Shown in pieces: positions 12,501-24,409 of a DNA stretch of 60,000 nt. Position numbers and translations under genes: made by a program. The notes beneath the pieces were generated by a model. That model had not been told where the DNA came from, ran no database searches, and saw nothing but the letters and a program-made list of their open reading frames with translations. Source of the stretch: Glandiceps talaboti (Eukaryota; Hemichordata; Enteropneusta; Spengelidae); the NCBI RefSeq assembly GCF_964340395.1, contig NC_135554.1, positions 26,490,592 to 26,550,591 on the forward strand, given 5' to 3'. Numbering within the stretch: position 1 is the stretch's first letter; each line of letters opens with the position of its first letter.

Positions 12501-15500
12501 ATTGTTGAATCAAAGGCAGTCACAAAGAACAAGTCAAATACTGCATCACCTATAAAGAATGAGGTAAGTGTTTGATAGCTGACCTTTAATCCCTACATGT
12601 TTCGTAGTCAACAGAGGAAATTTTGCACACCTGTTTGTAAATTTATACTATAGTGGATAATCAAATTGATGCAATGTGTAAAATCAGAAAATTCAGACAA
12701 ACCTTGGACTCATGTATACGAGGAAGTCCTCTATTTCTATATTTTACAGTTACTATAAAGACATGGCAACCACAGGCAAGTCATTGAGGACCAGGTTTTT
12801 ATGTGGGTTTTCCTTTATAGAATTGAACATGGCAGGAAAAAATATGGATTCTATAGATGTCATATACAATAATAATTAAATTAATGCTCGTGTTATTTTT
12901 AAATTTTGATTTGAAAAGTGTATTGAATACATTTGAGCTGATGTGGGGGTGAAGTCCTTTGTAATTGATATTTTGTGTTAAGCCTTGGAAGGGGATTGGC
13001 AAGAACCCTCATTTTTACAAGTGTTGGTGAATTATATATGGATGAATATGCAAATTAGGTCTAGAAATAGGCATTTTGGTGAAAAATCTGAATCCCAAAA
13101 ACTACCGGACCAATTAAGCTGAAATTTGTTGGGGATGTTCGTTAGTGGGTGATTATCGGTAAGAAGTCCTCCATAAAATGGTGTTTACTAAAAGGATCGT
13201 TACCCTGATGACAATTTGTAAAGTATTAAATTCCTAGCTGTGTTAGTATGGCAAAAGCACATTTTGGTGAGGGTGTTCTAATAATATGTATTGGACATAT
13301 ATCATGTAGAGTTTAAAAATCCTCAACAAAGTGTTGTTTTGAGTGTGCTAGGAGGTCCTCAATAAATGGCATTTTCTATAAGGATCATTACCCTGATGAC
13401 AATTTGTAAAGTACGAAATTCCTGCATCTGTGCTAGAATGGCAAAAGCACATTTTGATGACTGTGTTCTAATATGTATTGGACATATATCATGTAAAGTT
13501 GAAAAATCCTCAACAAACTGTTCTTTCGAGTATGTGAGGAAGTCCTATAAAAATGGTGTTTTTGACAATTTGTAAAGTATGAAATTCCTGCATCTGTTCT
13601 AGCACAGCAACAGCACATTTTGATAAGGGTGTTCTTATATGTATTGGACATATATCATGAAAAGTTGAAAATCCTCAACAAAATGTTGTTTTGAGTGTGT
13701 GAGGAAGTCCTAGATAAATGGTGTTTTGTATAAGGAATTACCGTGATGACAATTTGTAAAGCTTGAAATTCCTGCATCTGTGCTAGAATGGCAACAGAAT
13801 ATTGATAAGGGTGTTCTAATATGTATCGGACATATAACATGTAAAGTTGGAAAATCCTCAACAAACTGTTGTTTTGAGTGTGTGAGGAAGTCCTCGATAA
13901 ATGATGTTTTCTATTAGGATCGTTATCCTGATGACAATTTGTAAAGTATGAAATTCCTAGCTGTGCTAGTATGACAAAAGCACATTTTGATGAGGGTGTT
14001 CTAATAATATGTATTGGACATTTATCATGTAAAGTTGAAAAGTCCTCAACAAACTGTTCTTTTGAGTATGTGAGAAAGTCCTAAAAAAATGGTGTTTTTG
14101 ACAGTTTGTAAAGTATGAAATTCCTGCATCTGTTCTAACATAGCAACAGCACATTTTGATAAGGGTGTTCTTATATGTATTGGACATATATCATGTAAAG
14201 TTGAAAAATCCTCAACAAACTGTTGTTTTGAGTGTGTGAGGAAGTCCTCGATAAATGGTGTTTTGTATAAGGAATTACCGTGATGACAATTTATAAAGCT
14301 TGAAATTCCTGCATCTGTGCTAGAATGGCAACAGCACATTGATAAGGGTGTTCTAATATGTATTGGACATATATCATGTAAAGTTGGAAAATCCTTAACA
14401 AACTGTTGTTTTGAGTGTGCGAGGAAGACCTCAATAAATGGCATTTTCTATAAGGATCATTGCCCTGATGACAATTTGTAAAGTATGAAATTCCTACATC
14501 TGTGCTAGAATGGCAACAGCACATTTTGATGAAGGTGTTCTAATATGTATTGGACATATATCATGTAAAGTTCAAAAATCCTCAACAAACTGTTTTTTGA
14601 GTATGTGAGGAAGTCCTCGATAAATGGTGTTTTGTATAAGGAATTACTGTGATGACAATTTGTAAAGCTTGAAATTCCTGCATCTTTGCTTGAATGGCAA
14701 CAGCACATTTTGATGAGGGTGTTCTAATATATATTGGACATATATCATGTAAAGTTGAAAAATCCTCAACAAACTGTTGTTTTGAGTGTGTGAGGAAGTC
14801 CTAAATAAATGGTGTTTTTGATAATTTGTAAAGTATGAAATTCCTGCATCTGTGCTAGAATGGCAACAGCACATTGATAAGGGTGTTCTAATATGTATTG
14901 GACATATATCATGTAAAGTTGAAAAATCCTCAACAAAGTGTTGTTTTGAGTGTGAGGAAATCCTCGATAAATGGTGTTTTCTATAAGTATCGTTACCCTG
15001 ATGACAATTTGTAAAGTATGAAATTCCTAGCTGTGCTAGTATGGCAAAAGCACATTTTGATAAGGGTGTTCTAATAATATGTATTGAATATATAATATCA
15101 TGTAAAGTTGAAAAGTCCTCAACAAAGTGTTCTTTTGAGTGTGTGAGGAAGTCATCAATAAATGGTGTTTTTGACAATTTGTAAAGCTTGAAATTCCTGC
15201 ATCTGTGCTAGAATGGCAACATCACATTGATAAGGGTGTTCTTATATGTATTGGACATATATCATGTAAAGTTGAAAAATCCTCAACAAACTTGTTTTGA
15301 GTGTGTTAGAAGTCATCAGTAAATGGTGTTTTGTATAAGGAATTACCGTGATGAAAATTTATAAAGCTTGAAATTCCTGCATCTGTGCTAGAATGGCAAC
15401 AGCACATTGATAAGGATGTTCTAATATGTATTGGACATATATCATGTAAAGTTGGAAAATCCTCAACAAACTGTTGTTTTGAGTGTGCGAGGAAGTCCGC

Positions 15501-18500
15501 AATAAATGTCATTTTCTATAATGATCATTACCCTGATGACAATTTGTAAAGTATGAAATTCCTGCATCTGTGCTAGAATGGCAACAGCACATATTGATGA
15601 GGGTGTTCTAATATGTATTGGACATATATCATGTAAAGTTCAAAAATCCTCATCAAACTAATCTTTTGAGTATGTGAGGAAGTCCTAAAAAAATGGTGTT
15701 TTTGACAATTTGTAAAGTATGAAATTCCTGCATCTGTGCTAGAATGGCAACAGCACATATTGATGAGGGTGTTCTAATATGTATTGGACATATATCATGT
15801 AAAGTTGAAAAATCCTCATCAAACTGTTCTTTTGAGTATGTGAGGAAGTCCTAAAAAAATGGTGTTTTTGACAATTTGTAAAGTATGTATTGGGCATATA
15901 TCATGTAAAGTTGAAAAATCATCAACAAACTATTGTTTTGAGTGTGTGAGGAAGTCCTCGATAAATGCTGTTTTGTATAAGGAATTACACATGCAACCGT
16001 TGTAAGCCTGACTTGGCAGGGTTCGACACTGGAGTAAAAAAGTCACTATCCGACAGGACTAGTAAAATTGATAACGTAGTAGTCCTGCAAAAAATTTGCT
16101 TTCGCTTCTTCACTTGGGCTCTTCATCTCTCTTAGTATTTGTTCTACTTCTAATTCACTTTTCCAAACCCCATATTTATTTCAAACCCTGTGTTGTAATT
16201 GAACTGTCTATTTCTTTGTAGTTGTTTGTGCATCATCAACTCCTTACTGTAATTTTGTTCTCTTTTTTATGTTTTGGAGCTTCTTTTTTTTTTTGCTTTC
16301 TGTGAGTAGTTTGTCTTAATTGGGGGGGGGGGGGGGTGGAATAATAAGATATGATGTGGTCTTATTTCTAGCTTAAATACTACATAACATTTCTGGTACA
16401 CATTGATCTAACTATTGCATTTTTAAAAGACAAAAAATTACCTTCCCATAGAGCAAGTCTTTATAATGTTGTCCTCAAAAGTTCAGGATTTTAATTTTTC
16501 AAATTGAATATCAATATCCACTACACATTCAATAACTGGTTTCGTGTATTCAGAAATGTCCCCCAATACACGAACACGGAATCGTGTCAGTGTTACTAGC
16601 TAAGTTAGCAGTACGAATACCACGGTTTCATTGTAGGCTGTAAGTTGTACCTGTAAAAAATACGATCATCACATCATGTAGGAAGTACAAAAACATAGAA
16701 CACGTTATTTTCTTGCTGAATAAACTCACTGAAATAACACGGTATAAGGAATTACACATGTACCGTGATGACAATTTGTAAAGCTTGAAATTCCTGCATC
16801 TGTGCTTGAATGGTAACAGCACATTTTGATGAGGGTGTTCTAATAATGTATTGGACATATATCATGTAAAGTTGAAAAATCCTCAACAAACTGTTGTTTT
16901 GAGTGTGTGAGGAAGTCCTCAATAAATGGCATTTTCTATAAGGATCATTACCCTGATGACAATGTGTAAAATATGAAATTCCTGCATCTGTGCTAGTATG
17001 GCAACAGCACATTTTGATGACTGTGTTCTAATATGTATTGGACATATATCATGTAAAGTTGAAAAATCCTCAACAAACTGTTGTTTTGAGTGTGCGAGGA
17101 AGTCCTCAATAAATGGCATTTTCTATAAGGATCATTACCGTGATGACAATTTGTAAAGTATGAAATTCCTGCATCTGTGCTAGAATGGCAACAGCACATT
17201 TTGATGAGGGTGTTCTAATTATGTATTGGACATATATCATGTAAAGTTAAAAAATCCTCAACAAACTGTTGTTTTGAGTGTGTGAGGAAGTCCTAAATAA
17301 ATGGTGTTTTTGACAATTTGTAATGTATGAAATTCCTGCATCTGTGCTAGAATGGCAACAGCACATTGATAAGGGTGTTCTAATATGTATTGGACATACA
17401 TCATGTAAAGTTGAAAAATCCTCAACAAACTGTTGTTTTGAGTGTGTGAGGAAGTCCTCGATAAATGGTGTTTTCTATAAGGTTCGTTACCCTGATGACA
17501 ATTTGTAACGTATGAAATTCCTGCATCTGTGCTAGAATGGCAACAGCACATTAACAAGGGTGTTCTAATATGTATCGGACATATATCATGTAAAGTTGGA
17601 AAATCCTCAACAAACTGTTGTTTTGATTGTGTGAAGAAGTCCTCGATAAATGATGTTTTCTATAAGGATCGTTACCCTGATGACAATTTGTAAAGCTTGA
17701 AATTCCTGCATCTGTGCTAGAATGGGAACAGCACATTTTGATAAGGGTGTTCTAATATGTGTTGGACATATATCATGTAAAGTTGAAAAATCCTCAACAA
17801 AGTATTCTTTTGAGTGTGTAAGGAAGTCCTCGATAAATGGTGTTTTCTATAAGGATCATTACTGTGATGACAATTTATAAAGTATGAAATTCCTGCATCT
17901 GTGCTAGAATGGCAACAGCACATTTTGATGACTGTGTTCTAATATGTATTGGACATATATCATGTAAAGTTCAAAAATCCTCAAGAAACTGTTGTTTTCA
18001 GTGTGTGAGGAAGTCTTAAATAAATGGTGTTTTTGAGAATTTGTAAAGTATGAAATTCCTGCATCTGTGCTTGAATGGCAACAGCACATTTTGATGACTG
18101 TGTTCTATTATGTATTGGACATACATCATGTAAAGTTGAAAAATCCTCAACAAACTGTTGTTTTGAGTGTGTGAGGAAGTCCTAAATAAATGGTGTTTTT
18201 GACATTTTGTAAAGTATGAAATTCCTGCATCTGTGCTAGAATGGCAACAGCACATTGATAAGGGTGTTCTAATATGTGTTGGACATATATCATGTAAAGT
18301 TGGAAAATCCTCAACAAACTGTTGTTTTGAGTGTGTGAGGAAGTCCTCGATAAATGATGTTTTCTATAAGTATCGTTACCCTGATGACAATTTGTATTTT
18401 GTATAGACATCAATATGGTTTCAGAGAGAATCACAGTACCAAACTTACCTTGATTAATTTAGTAAATCACATTCTTAAAGAGATTGATAAAGGGAATTTC

Positions 18501-21500
18501 ACTCTAGGGGTATTTATTGATTTCAGTAAAGCGTTCGATACAATCGATCATTCGATCTTATTAGCCAAGCTTGAACATTACGGGTTCCGGGGCACTTGTC
18601 ATAACTGGTTCAAAAGCTACCTGTCAGGTCGCTCCCAGTTTGTCCAGCTAAACGGTCATATATCGGAAAAACGTTTTATTCACTTTGGAGTACCCCAAGG
18701 CTCTGTACTAGGCCCGACTTTGTTTTTAATGTATATAAATGATCTTCCAAACTCGTCCTCTTTCTTTGATTTCCGTTTGTTCGCAGACGATACCAATCTC
18801 TTTCATACCTATTCACAGGTTGGGGAAATTAATTTGGATCATGTTTCGGGTCAATTACACGAGGTTCAACGTTGGTGCAATACAAACAAATTGACAATAA
18901 ATAGTGAAAAATCAAATTTTATAGTATTTAGAGGGCGCAAAAAGAAAGTAAATTTGATTGGTGATATCACATTACAAGGCAAAAGCATCAAGGAGGAGGA
19001 TGTTGTCACCTTTGTGGGAATTACTTTAGACAAACATCTCTCTTGGTCCGACCACATCGAAAAGATAAACAAGCTAATCAGAATAAAGTGTGGGATTTTG
19101 TATAGACTTAGACATATATTACCATTACACATTTTACTACTCTTGTACAACACATTCATACTCCCCCATATCAACTATGGCCTTGAGGTTTGGGGTAACA
19201 CTTATTCATCACATCTAAATCGTATATTAATGTCACAGAAAATGATTGTTCGAACAGTTTTGTTTAAATCTCCAACGGATCACTCATCTCCTTTGTTTGC
19301 TCAGTTGAATATTCTAGATGTTTTTAAACTGCATAGATATTTGATAGGTTCCTTTATTTATGGCTTGATCCATCAACTATCACCACACACTTTGTATGAT
19401 TATTTTGAACCTTCACACCATAACTACAATACAAGACTCTGTTCATATCAAAATATTTATCCATATTATGCCAGAACAAACTCAGGTCAGTTTTCTTTCT
19501 CCTTCTCAGGGGCAAAAATCTGGAATAGCATCCCTGTCAACATAAGATGCATCAATACGCTAAATAAATTTAAGCGATCTTATAAACAATTTCTTCTAGA
19601 AGAGTAAATTAAACCACTGTACAATTTATTGTTACCGTATGTTCTTCATAAGTACTATGAACTCCGAGGTACTATGTATTTCCTTTTGCTATATCACTTT
19701 GCTGTCAAACATTGTATATAACTATGGTAGGGGACAGGCTTGAATAGCTGTAAGCTAAATCCCGATTCCCCTATTTACCCACGAAATAGTATTTTTGTAT
19801 GTGTATCTGTAATGTTCATTTGTGCTTTTGGGTAAATAAATAAACACTACTAAAAAAAAAAAAAAAAAAAGTATGAAATTCCTAGCTGTGCTAGAATGGC
19901 AACAGCACATTGATAAGGGTGTTCTAATATGTGTTGGACATATATCATGTAAAGTTGAAAAATCCTCAACAAAGTGTTGTTTTGAGTGTGTGAGGAAGTC
20001 CTCGATAAATGGCGTTTTCTATAACGTTCGTTACCCTGATGACAATTTGTAACGTATGAAATTCCTGCATCTGTGGTAGAATGGCAACAGCACATTAACA
20101 AGGGTGTTCTAATATGTATCGGACATATATCATGTAGAGTTGGAAAATCCTCAACAAACTGTTGTTTTGAGTGTGTGAGGAAGTCCTCGATAAATGATGT
20201 TTTCTATAAGGATCGTTACCCTGATGACAATTTGTAAAGTATGAAATTCCTAGCTGTGCTAGAATGGCAACAGCACATTTTAATGAGGTGTTCTAATATG
20301 TATTTGACATATATCATGTAAAGTTGAAAAGTCCTGAACAAAGTGTTGTTTTGAGTGTGTGAGTAAGTCCTCGATAAATGGTGTTTTTGACAAGTCGTAA
20401 AGCTTGAAATTCCTGTATCTGTGCTAGAATGGCAACAGCACATTGCTAAGGGTGTTCTAATATGTATTGGACATATATCATGTAAAATTGAAAAATCCTC
20501 AACAAACTTGTTTTGAGTGTGCGAGGAAGTCCTTAATAAATGGCATTTTCTGTAAGGATCATTACCCTGATGACAATTTGTAAAATATGAAATTCCTGCA
20601 TCTGTGCTAGAATGGCAAAAGCACATTTTGATGACTGTGTTCTAATATAATGTATTGGACATATATCATGTAAAGTTGAAAAATCCTCAACAAACTGTTC
20701 TTTTGAGTATGTGAGGAAGTCCTAAAAAATGGTGTTTTTGACAATTTGTAAAGTATGAAATTCCTGCATCTGTTCTAACATAGCAACAGCACATTTTGAT
20801 AAGGGTGTTCTAATATGTATTGGACATACATTATATCATGTAAAGTTGAAAAATCCTCAACAAACTGTTGTTTTGAGTGTGTGAGGAAGTCCTCGATAAA
20901 TGATGTTTTCTATTAGGATCGTTACCCTGATGACAATTTGTAAAGTATGAAATTCCTAGCTGTGCTAGAATGGCAAAAGCACATTTTGATAAGGGTGTTC
21001 CTAATACATATTGGACATGTATCATTAGGTCAACAAATTTGAAAATTAAAAAATTAGTTCAGGCTGAAATTTATGAAGATTTCAAAGCATGTGTAAATAA
21101 AAAATACAATCAAGATGTTGATATTTACGTCATCAAAAGTATCAGAGAAGTTTACAGCTTCATAAAATCTTTGTCGAGCTTCCTTGCAGTGTACTTTTCA
21201 TATTCATCATCATCAAGCTGCTGTTGTATAATTACCAAGGTTAGAACAGATATAAAATGGTCACAATTACAAACTCTGGCACTACTGAAATTCGGTAGAG
21301 AGAATTCCAAATTTTTGATGAAACCACAGCGTCATTAGAATTTAATTAACTCATCACTTGACAGATACTAGTATACAGATATACAGAAATACAAATATAC
21401 AGATATACAGATATACAAATGAGCAATGCTACTGGTCTACAAGTAGTCTAATTTTGTACACCACAAATTTCAAACTATGACTTCAATTCTGGTAAATATG

Positions 21501-23143
21501 TTCTAAATGAAGAAAAATCACACTGCCATGACAAGAGTCAATTCTCTATCTCAATCAATCTTCAATGGCCAAATATTTGACTTCATTAGGAAGTCTTAAA
21601 TTCTTAATTTCTTAAATTCCAGTCTAAAAATCAATTTGACATATGCCCATATCTTACATAAAACAAGAGTTTTTGTTGAAGAAAAATTGGTAGGAAAGTT
21701 TTCAGTACTGAAGATATTTAATTTAGAGTAATATAACTGACAGTATCTAGGTTGGGCCATCAAGTAAATTGACCTTTGCTGACCTCTGTGTTTCTTGCTG
21801 TGTCTGTAACCATTATTTATCTGATTTATCTTATCAAAATTATGTTGGACTTACTCCTCAAGACTGTGATTAAGTCCTTGGTAAATGGCAATTTTATATA
21901 CATGTAGTCCTAATGGATCCTCAGTAGGATTAGTGAATGCATATTAAGTTCCAAGTTACCATTTCTATGTTGACAAATCAGATATACATGTAGTTAAATG
22001 TTTTGTTCTCACACAAACTGATTATATCAATTATCACATCTCTTTTCTAGTTAAAGATTTTGGTGCCTCTCACAACAGGAGATAGCTGTGACAAAACAAG
22101 TCTTCAAGAACCCAGGGCTTTAAGCAGCGGAATCTTGTGTGATCACATATCTGAATCTGATGTTGAAGATATTGACACAGTCCTACCTGTCCATAGTTCT
22201 TACACACAATCACATACTTTGACTGAGCATGGATGTATTAGTGAGACACTAATACATCCATGGACTGAGTTACTCCTACCAATGACAAACAAACTAACAA
22301 ATACTTCTGAAGAAGGCCTGCAGACTGTCAAACAGACACTGAAAAGACCAATCAGTCGTTGTAACATGCAAGAATCAGAAGTAGCTAAAGTTTTGAGTTT
22401 GCCAAAGGGAAGTAGTGAAAGAAAGGTTGGGTTGCAGATACTTGCTAACAAAGGTAACTATGCACACAATCTCAAGGTTCTGTCTTTAACAGTGAGCAGA
22501 GCTCCTTGAAGAGCATACAATCTGTTGTAGTCATATTGTAACCACTTTCCTACAGCAGGGTTAACTGAGGCATGGCTGTGGTTCTCATTTTGCCTGAGAA
22601 CATTAGTTATTCAGCAGTGGTGGCAGCGAGGTTTGTCCATACAACTGCTAGATTCCAAACTTGCCACCCAGACTAATAATCTGCCTATCATGACTCCAAG
22701 TGATCAAGTGTAGGTATAGATGGGTTGACATTTTCTGCTAGTCTTAAATGTCCATAATTGAAAGATCTAGTACCACCCCCACTCCTCATTCTTTTAACCA
22801 TAAATTCGCTAACACCTAATTACTAATTAAATCATAACATTGACAAGAAATATTTGGGGTTAAAATACACAATTGAAATTGAGAACTTTCATGACTTTAA
22901 ATATATTGAATTTTATTTTTATTTTTTGCAGGCTCCCATAGAAAGAAATGGCGTGCTGAAGAGCATGAAGTGGTTCTGCAACATTTCGAGAAAGACATAA
23001 GACTTCTAAGAGTGCCTAGAAAGCGGGATTGTGAATTATGTAAAAAAGAAAATCCCTTGTTGCAAAACAGGACATGGTCAGACATTAAATTTCATGTCTA
23101 CAACAGAGTACAAATTCTAAGAAAAAAAAACACCCATTTTTAG
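9534..23143 (+). CDS. Uncharacterised 359-residue protein with a C-terminal Myb/SANT-like basic module, six exons
   Basis: Exons were inferred by splice sites and phase: 9534-9562, 9934-10069, 11367-11519, 12417-12563, 22051-22453 and 22932-23143. All junctions join in frame, giving about 359 residues. The N-terminus is basic (HMSRRQREKPLDVAKLKPFW) and holds a TGCHCDG cysteine motif. Exons 3 and 4 encode similar low-complexity Ser/Thr/Asn-rich segments that share VES, KN-S and P motifs. The last exon encodes a compact basic domain: RKKWRAEEHEVVLQHF, then VPRKRDCELCKKENPLLQ, then NRTWSDIKFHVYNRV. I recall this arrangement of spaced Trp residues, a C-x2-C pair and a closing helix from many uncharacterised fish and marine invertebrate predictions; I infer DNA or chromatin binding but assign no function. 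The exon at 22051 contains a palindromic insertion. The intron 12564-22050 carries satellite DNA and a LINE. A read-through of exon 5 without splicing would end at 22509. Confidence 0.72.
10490..11165. repeat. Tandem array of ~150-bp units with a ~300-bp higher-order period
   Basis: The motif aatatggctgccaga recurs at about 10532, 10682, 10832, 10981 and 11132. Flanking sequence alternates between a version with tttgttttgtgatacg and one with cctgggtgttacgg, so two units form a 300-bp repeat. It lies in the intron 10070-11366. Related single-copy sequence is found near 26860-26960. Confidence 0.88.
11590..12240. repeat. Degenerate short repeats in intron 3
   Basis: The phrase agctggtacatggctgtg and close variants recur irregularly about eight times between exons 3 and 4 of the six-exon gene, with both spacing and sequence varying. 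Confidence 0.7.
13170..15985. repeat. ~185-bp satellite array, first block
   Basis: About 16 head-to-tail copies of a unit containing tatgaaattcctgcatctg, ttggacatatatcatgtaaa and cctgatgacaatttgtaaa. Full units are 185-187 bp. A shorter form of about 166 bp lacks the stretch between tggtgtttt and the end of the ctgatgacaat motif. Minus-strand open frames (MCCCHSSTDAGISYFTNC and relatives) recur once per unit and are products of the repeat, not genes. Confidence 0.95.
15986..16740. other. Non-satellite interruption of the array
   Basis: About 750 bases unrelated to the satellite, with a poly-T run, a poly-G run at 16322-16337 and a motif around 16050 (gacaggactagtaaaattga) that resembles sequence near 10230. 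The satellite resumes at 16741 at about the same position in the unit where it stopped, as expected for an insertion into the array. No open frame of note. Confidence 0.6.
16741..18396. repeat. ~185-bp satellite array, second block
   Basis: About nine further copies of the same unit, for example starting at 17329, 17514 and 17699. The block is cut at 18396 inside the motif gatgacaatttgta by the LINE insertion. Confidence 0.95.
18397..19870 (+). mobile_element. 5'-truncated non-LTR retrotransposon (Jockey/CR1-like LINE) with poly-A tail
   Basis: An open frame to 19607 encodes most of a reverse transcriptase with no stop or frameshift. Motif A is IDFSKAFDTIDH, motif B is FGVPQGSVLGP and motif C is RLFADDTNLF, followed by the thumb region and a C-terminal segment ending KRSYKQFLLEE. 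This organisation is typical of the Jockey/CR1/I group rather than L1. The 3' untranslated region ends in AATAAATAAACACTACT and 19 A residues (19852-19870). The 5' end is truncated within the polymerase domain, so the copy cannot move on its own. Both flanks are satellite sequence, so the element inserted into an existing array. The intact frame indicates a recent insertion. Confidence 0.93.
19871..21030. repeat. ~185-bp satellite array, third block
   Basis: The array continues directly after the LINE poly-A tail with gtatgaaattcctagctgtg and runs for about six more units, becoming unrecognisable after about 21030. Confidence 0.94.
21031..22050. other. Intron sequence between the satellite and exon 5
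   Basis: AT-rich unique-looking DNA with a short run of agatatacag repeats at about 21365-21420. It ends in a pyrimidine tract and the acceptor TTTTCTAG at 22050. No gene seen. Confidence 0.6.
22221..22269. repeat. Perfect palindrome with 7-bp direct repeats inside a coding exon
   Basis: Arms 22228-22243 and 22247-22262 are exact reverse complements of 16 bases (catggatgtattagtg) around the loop AGA. The pair is bordered on both sides by GACTGAG (22221-22227 and 22263-22269). The palindrome plus one direct repeat is 42 bp, so the reading frame is kept. Confidence 0.95.
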
Positions 23144-23167
23144 CTCCAATGTCATTGTCATCTAAGC

Positions 23168-24355
23168 TATATACTAGGGGCGCCAAGGCTGAAATTTTGG
23201 AAAAAAATTGCGTGGCTTGAAGTACAAACTTTGGCAGTATATTTAGTTAGAGTAATATGTAGGCCTTCAGAAAACTGATGTTGCCCCTCTGGATTCTCTT
23301 GCGCAAACTCACAGGAGATGGTTTCCATAGTAATGTTGACACTATTTTGAAGGATGCTGAAACATTGAAAACGTCATATCTTGTGCCCCAGAAATACTAC
23401 AACCATAATAAAAGTAAGTGTGTATATGTTTGAAGGGACAGACAATTGAATGAACACAAAACCTGTTCGATTCAAGGTCATCTTCACTTTTTGGATTTTT
23501 ATAGAAACATGCACTGAATCTTTTATGTAAGCTACATTTTTGTTACATGCCGGATAAAAGCACAAAATTTGGCATGAATGATCCTTAGGATCTACTGATT
23601 GATTTTAGTGTGGGAGCCCTCATGAATATTTGCATACATTTGCATACATCAAGACAATTCAAAATGGCCACCATCACTCATGAAAAGGCCCACTTTGCAG
23701 AAATGTTTGATAATTCAAAAACACCAAATTGGGCATGAGTGGTCTCAAGGACCTATTTATTGAAATGGAACTTTTGTGAATATTTACATAAATTCGTTTA
23801 TTTTTTTTAATGGCCATCATTACTCACAATAAATCCAAATTTTCTAAGATATATCATATTTTGCTGAACTGTGTGTTGAAATAAAACCCACAAATTGGGC
23901 ATGTGTGATCCTGAGGACCTACTAATGGCATTTAGAATGGTAAGTCTCGTTTCTGGTTTTTGTAGGATATTACACTATCTTTAATTGTAATTATCGTAAT
24001 GTTTTGGTGATTTGTTGATAAAAACTGAAAAAGTAAGATGACCCAAATTGTGTTGTCCATCTCCCCCCCAAAAAACAACAACATATATACACACACTTTG
24101 ATTATGATTGTAACACTTCTGAAGCCTGAGATGTGATGTGTTTTAATGTTTAGCATCTTTCAAAATAGTGTCACCATTACCATGGAAACTGCCTCCTGTG
24201 AGTTTGCGCAAGAGACATAATTTTTCTGATGGCCCAGATATTACTGTAACCGAATATGATGTCAAATTTTGTACTTCAAACCATGTGAGGTAACGCTTGT
24301 TTTAAGCCACTTTTTGGACTTTGGCGCCATGACTAATAGGGAAATTATAGTATAT
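23168..24355. repeat. Large foldback repeat, about 1.2 kb
   Basis: Sequence at about 23168-23365 recurs in reverse complement at about 24150-24355. Matching pieces include tgcgcaaactcacaggag against ctcctgtgagtttgcgca, and ggcgccaa against ttggcgcc. Arms are diverged. The interior has several copies of a phrase like gggcatgagtggtctcaagg, a small nested repeat. Confidence 0.75.
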
Positions 24356-24409
24356 GGTAGAGTGGTCTGAAATATGGTGGGAACATTTTTAAAGAGGTGT
24401 TTGTGGGTT

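Noticed and set aside
13433-20626. Many minus-strand open frames of 60-177 codons (MCCCHSSTDAGISYF type) that could suggest a tandem gene family
   Set aside because: They follow the ~185-bp satellite unit exactly and exist because the unit is often a multiple of three. They have no consistent start or splice sites, and frames are broken by the short units.
13170-21030. Regular repeats as a CRISPR-like array
   Set aside because: The whole unit is repeated with no unique spacers, and the context is a eukaryotic intron.
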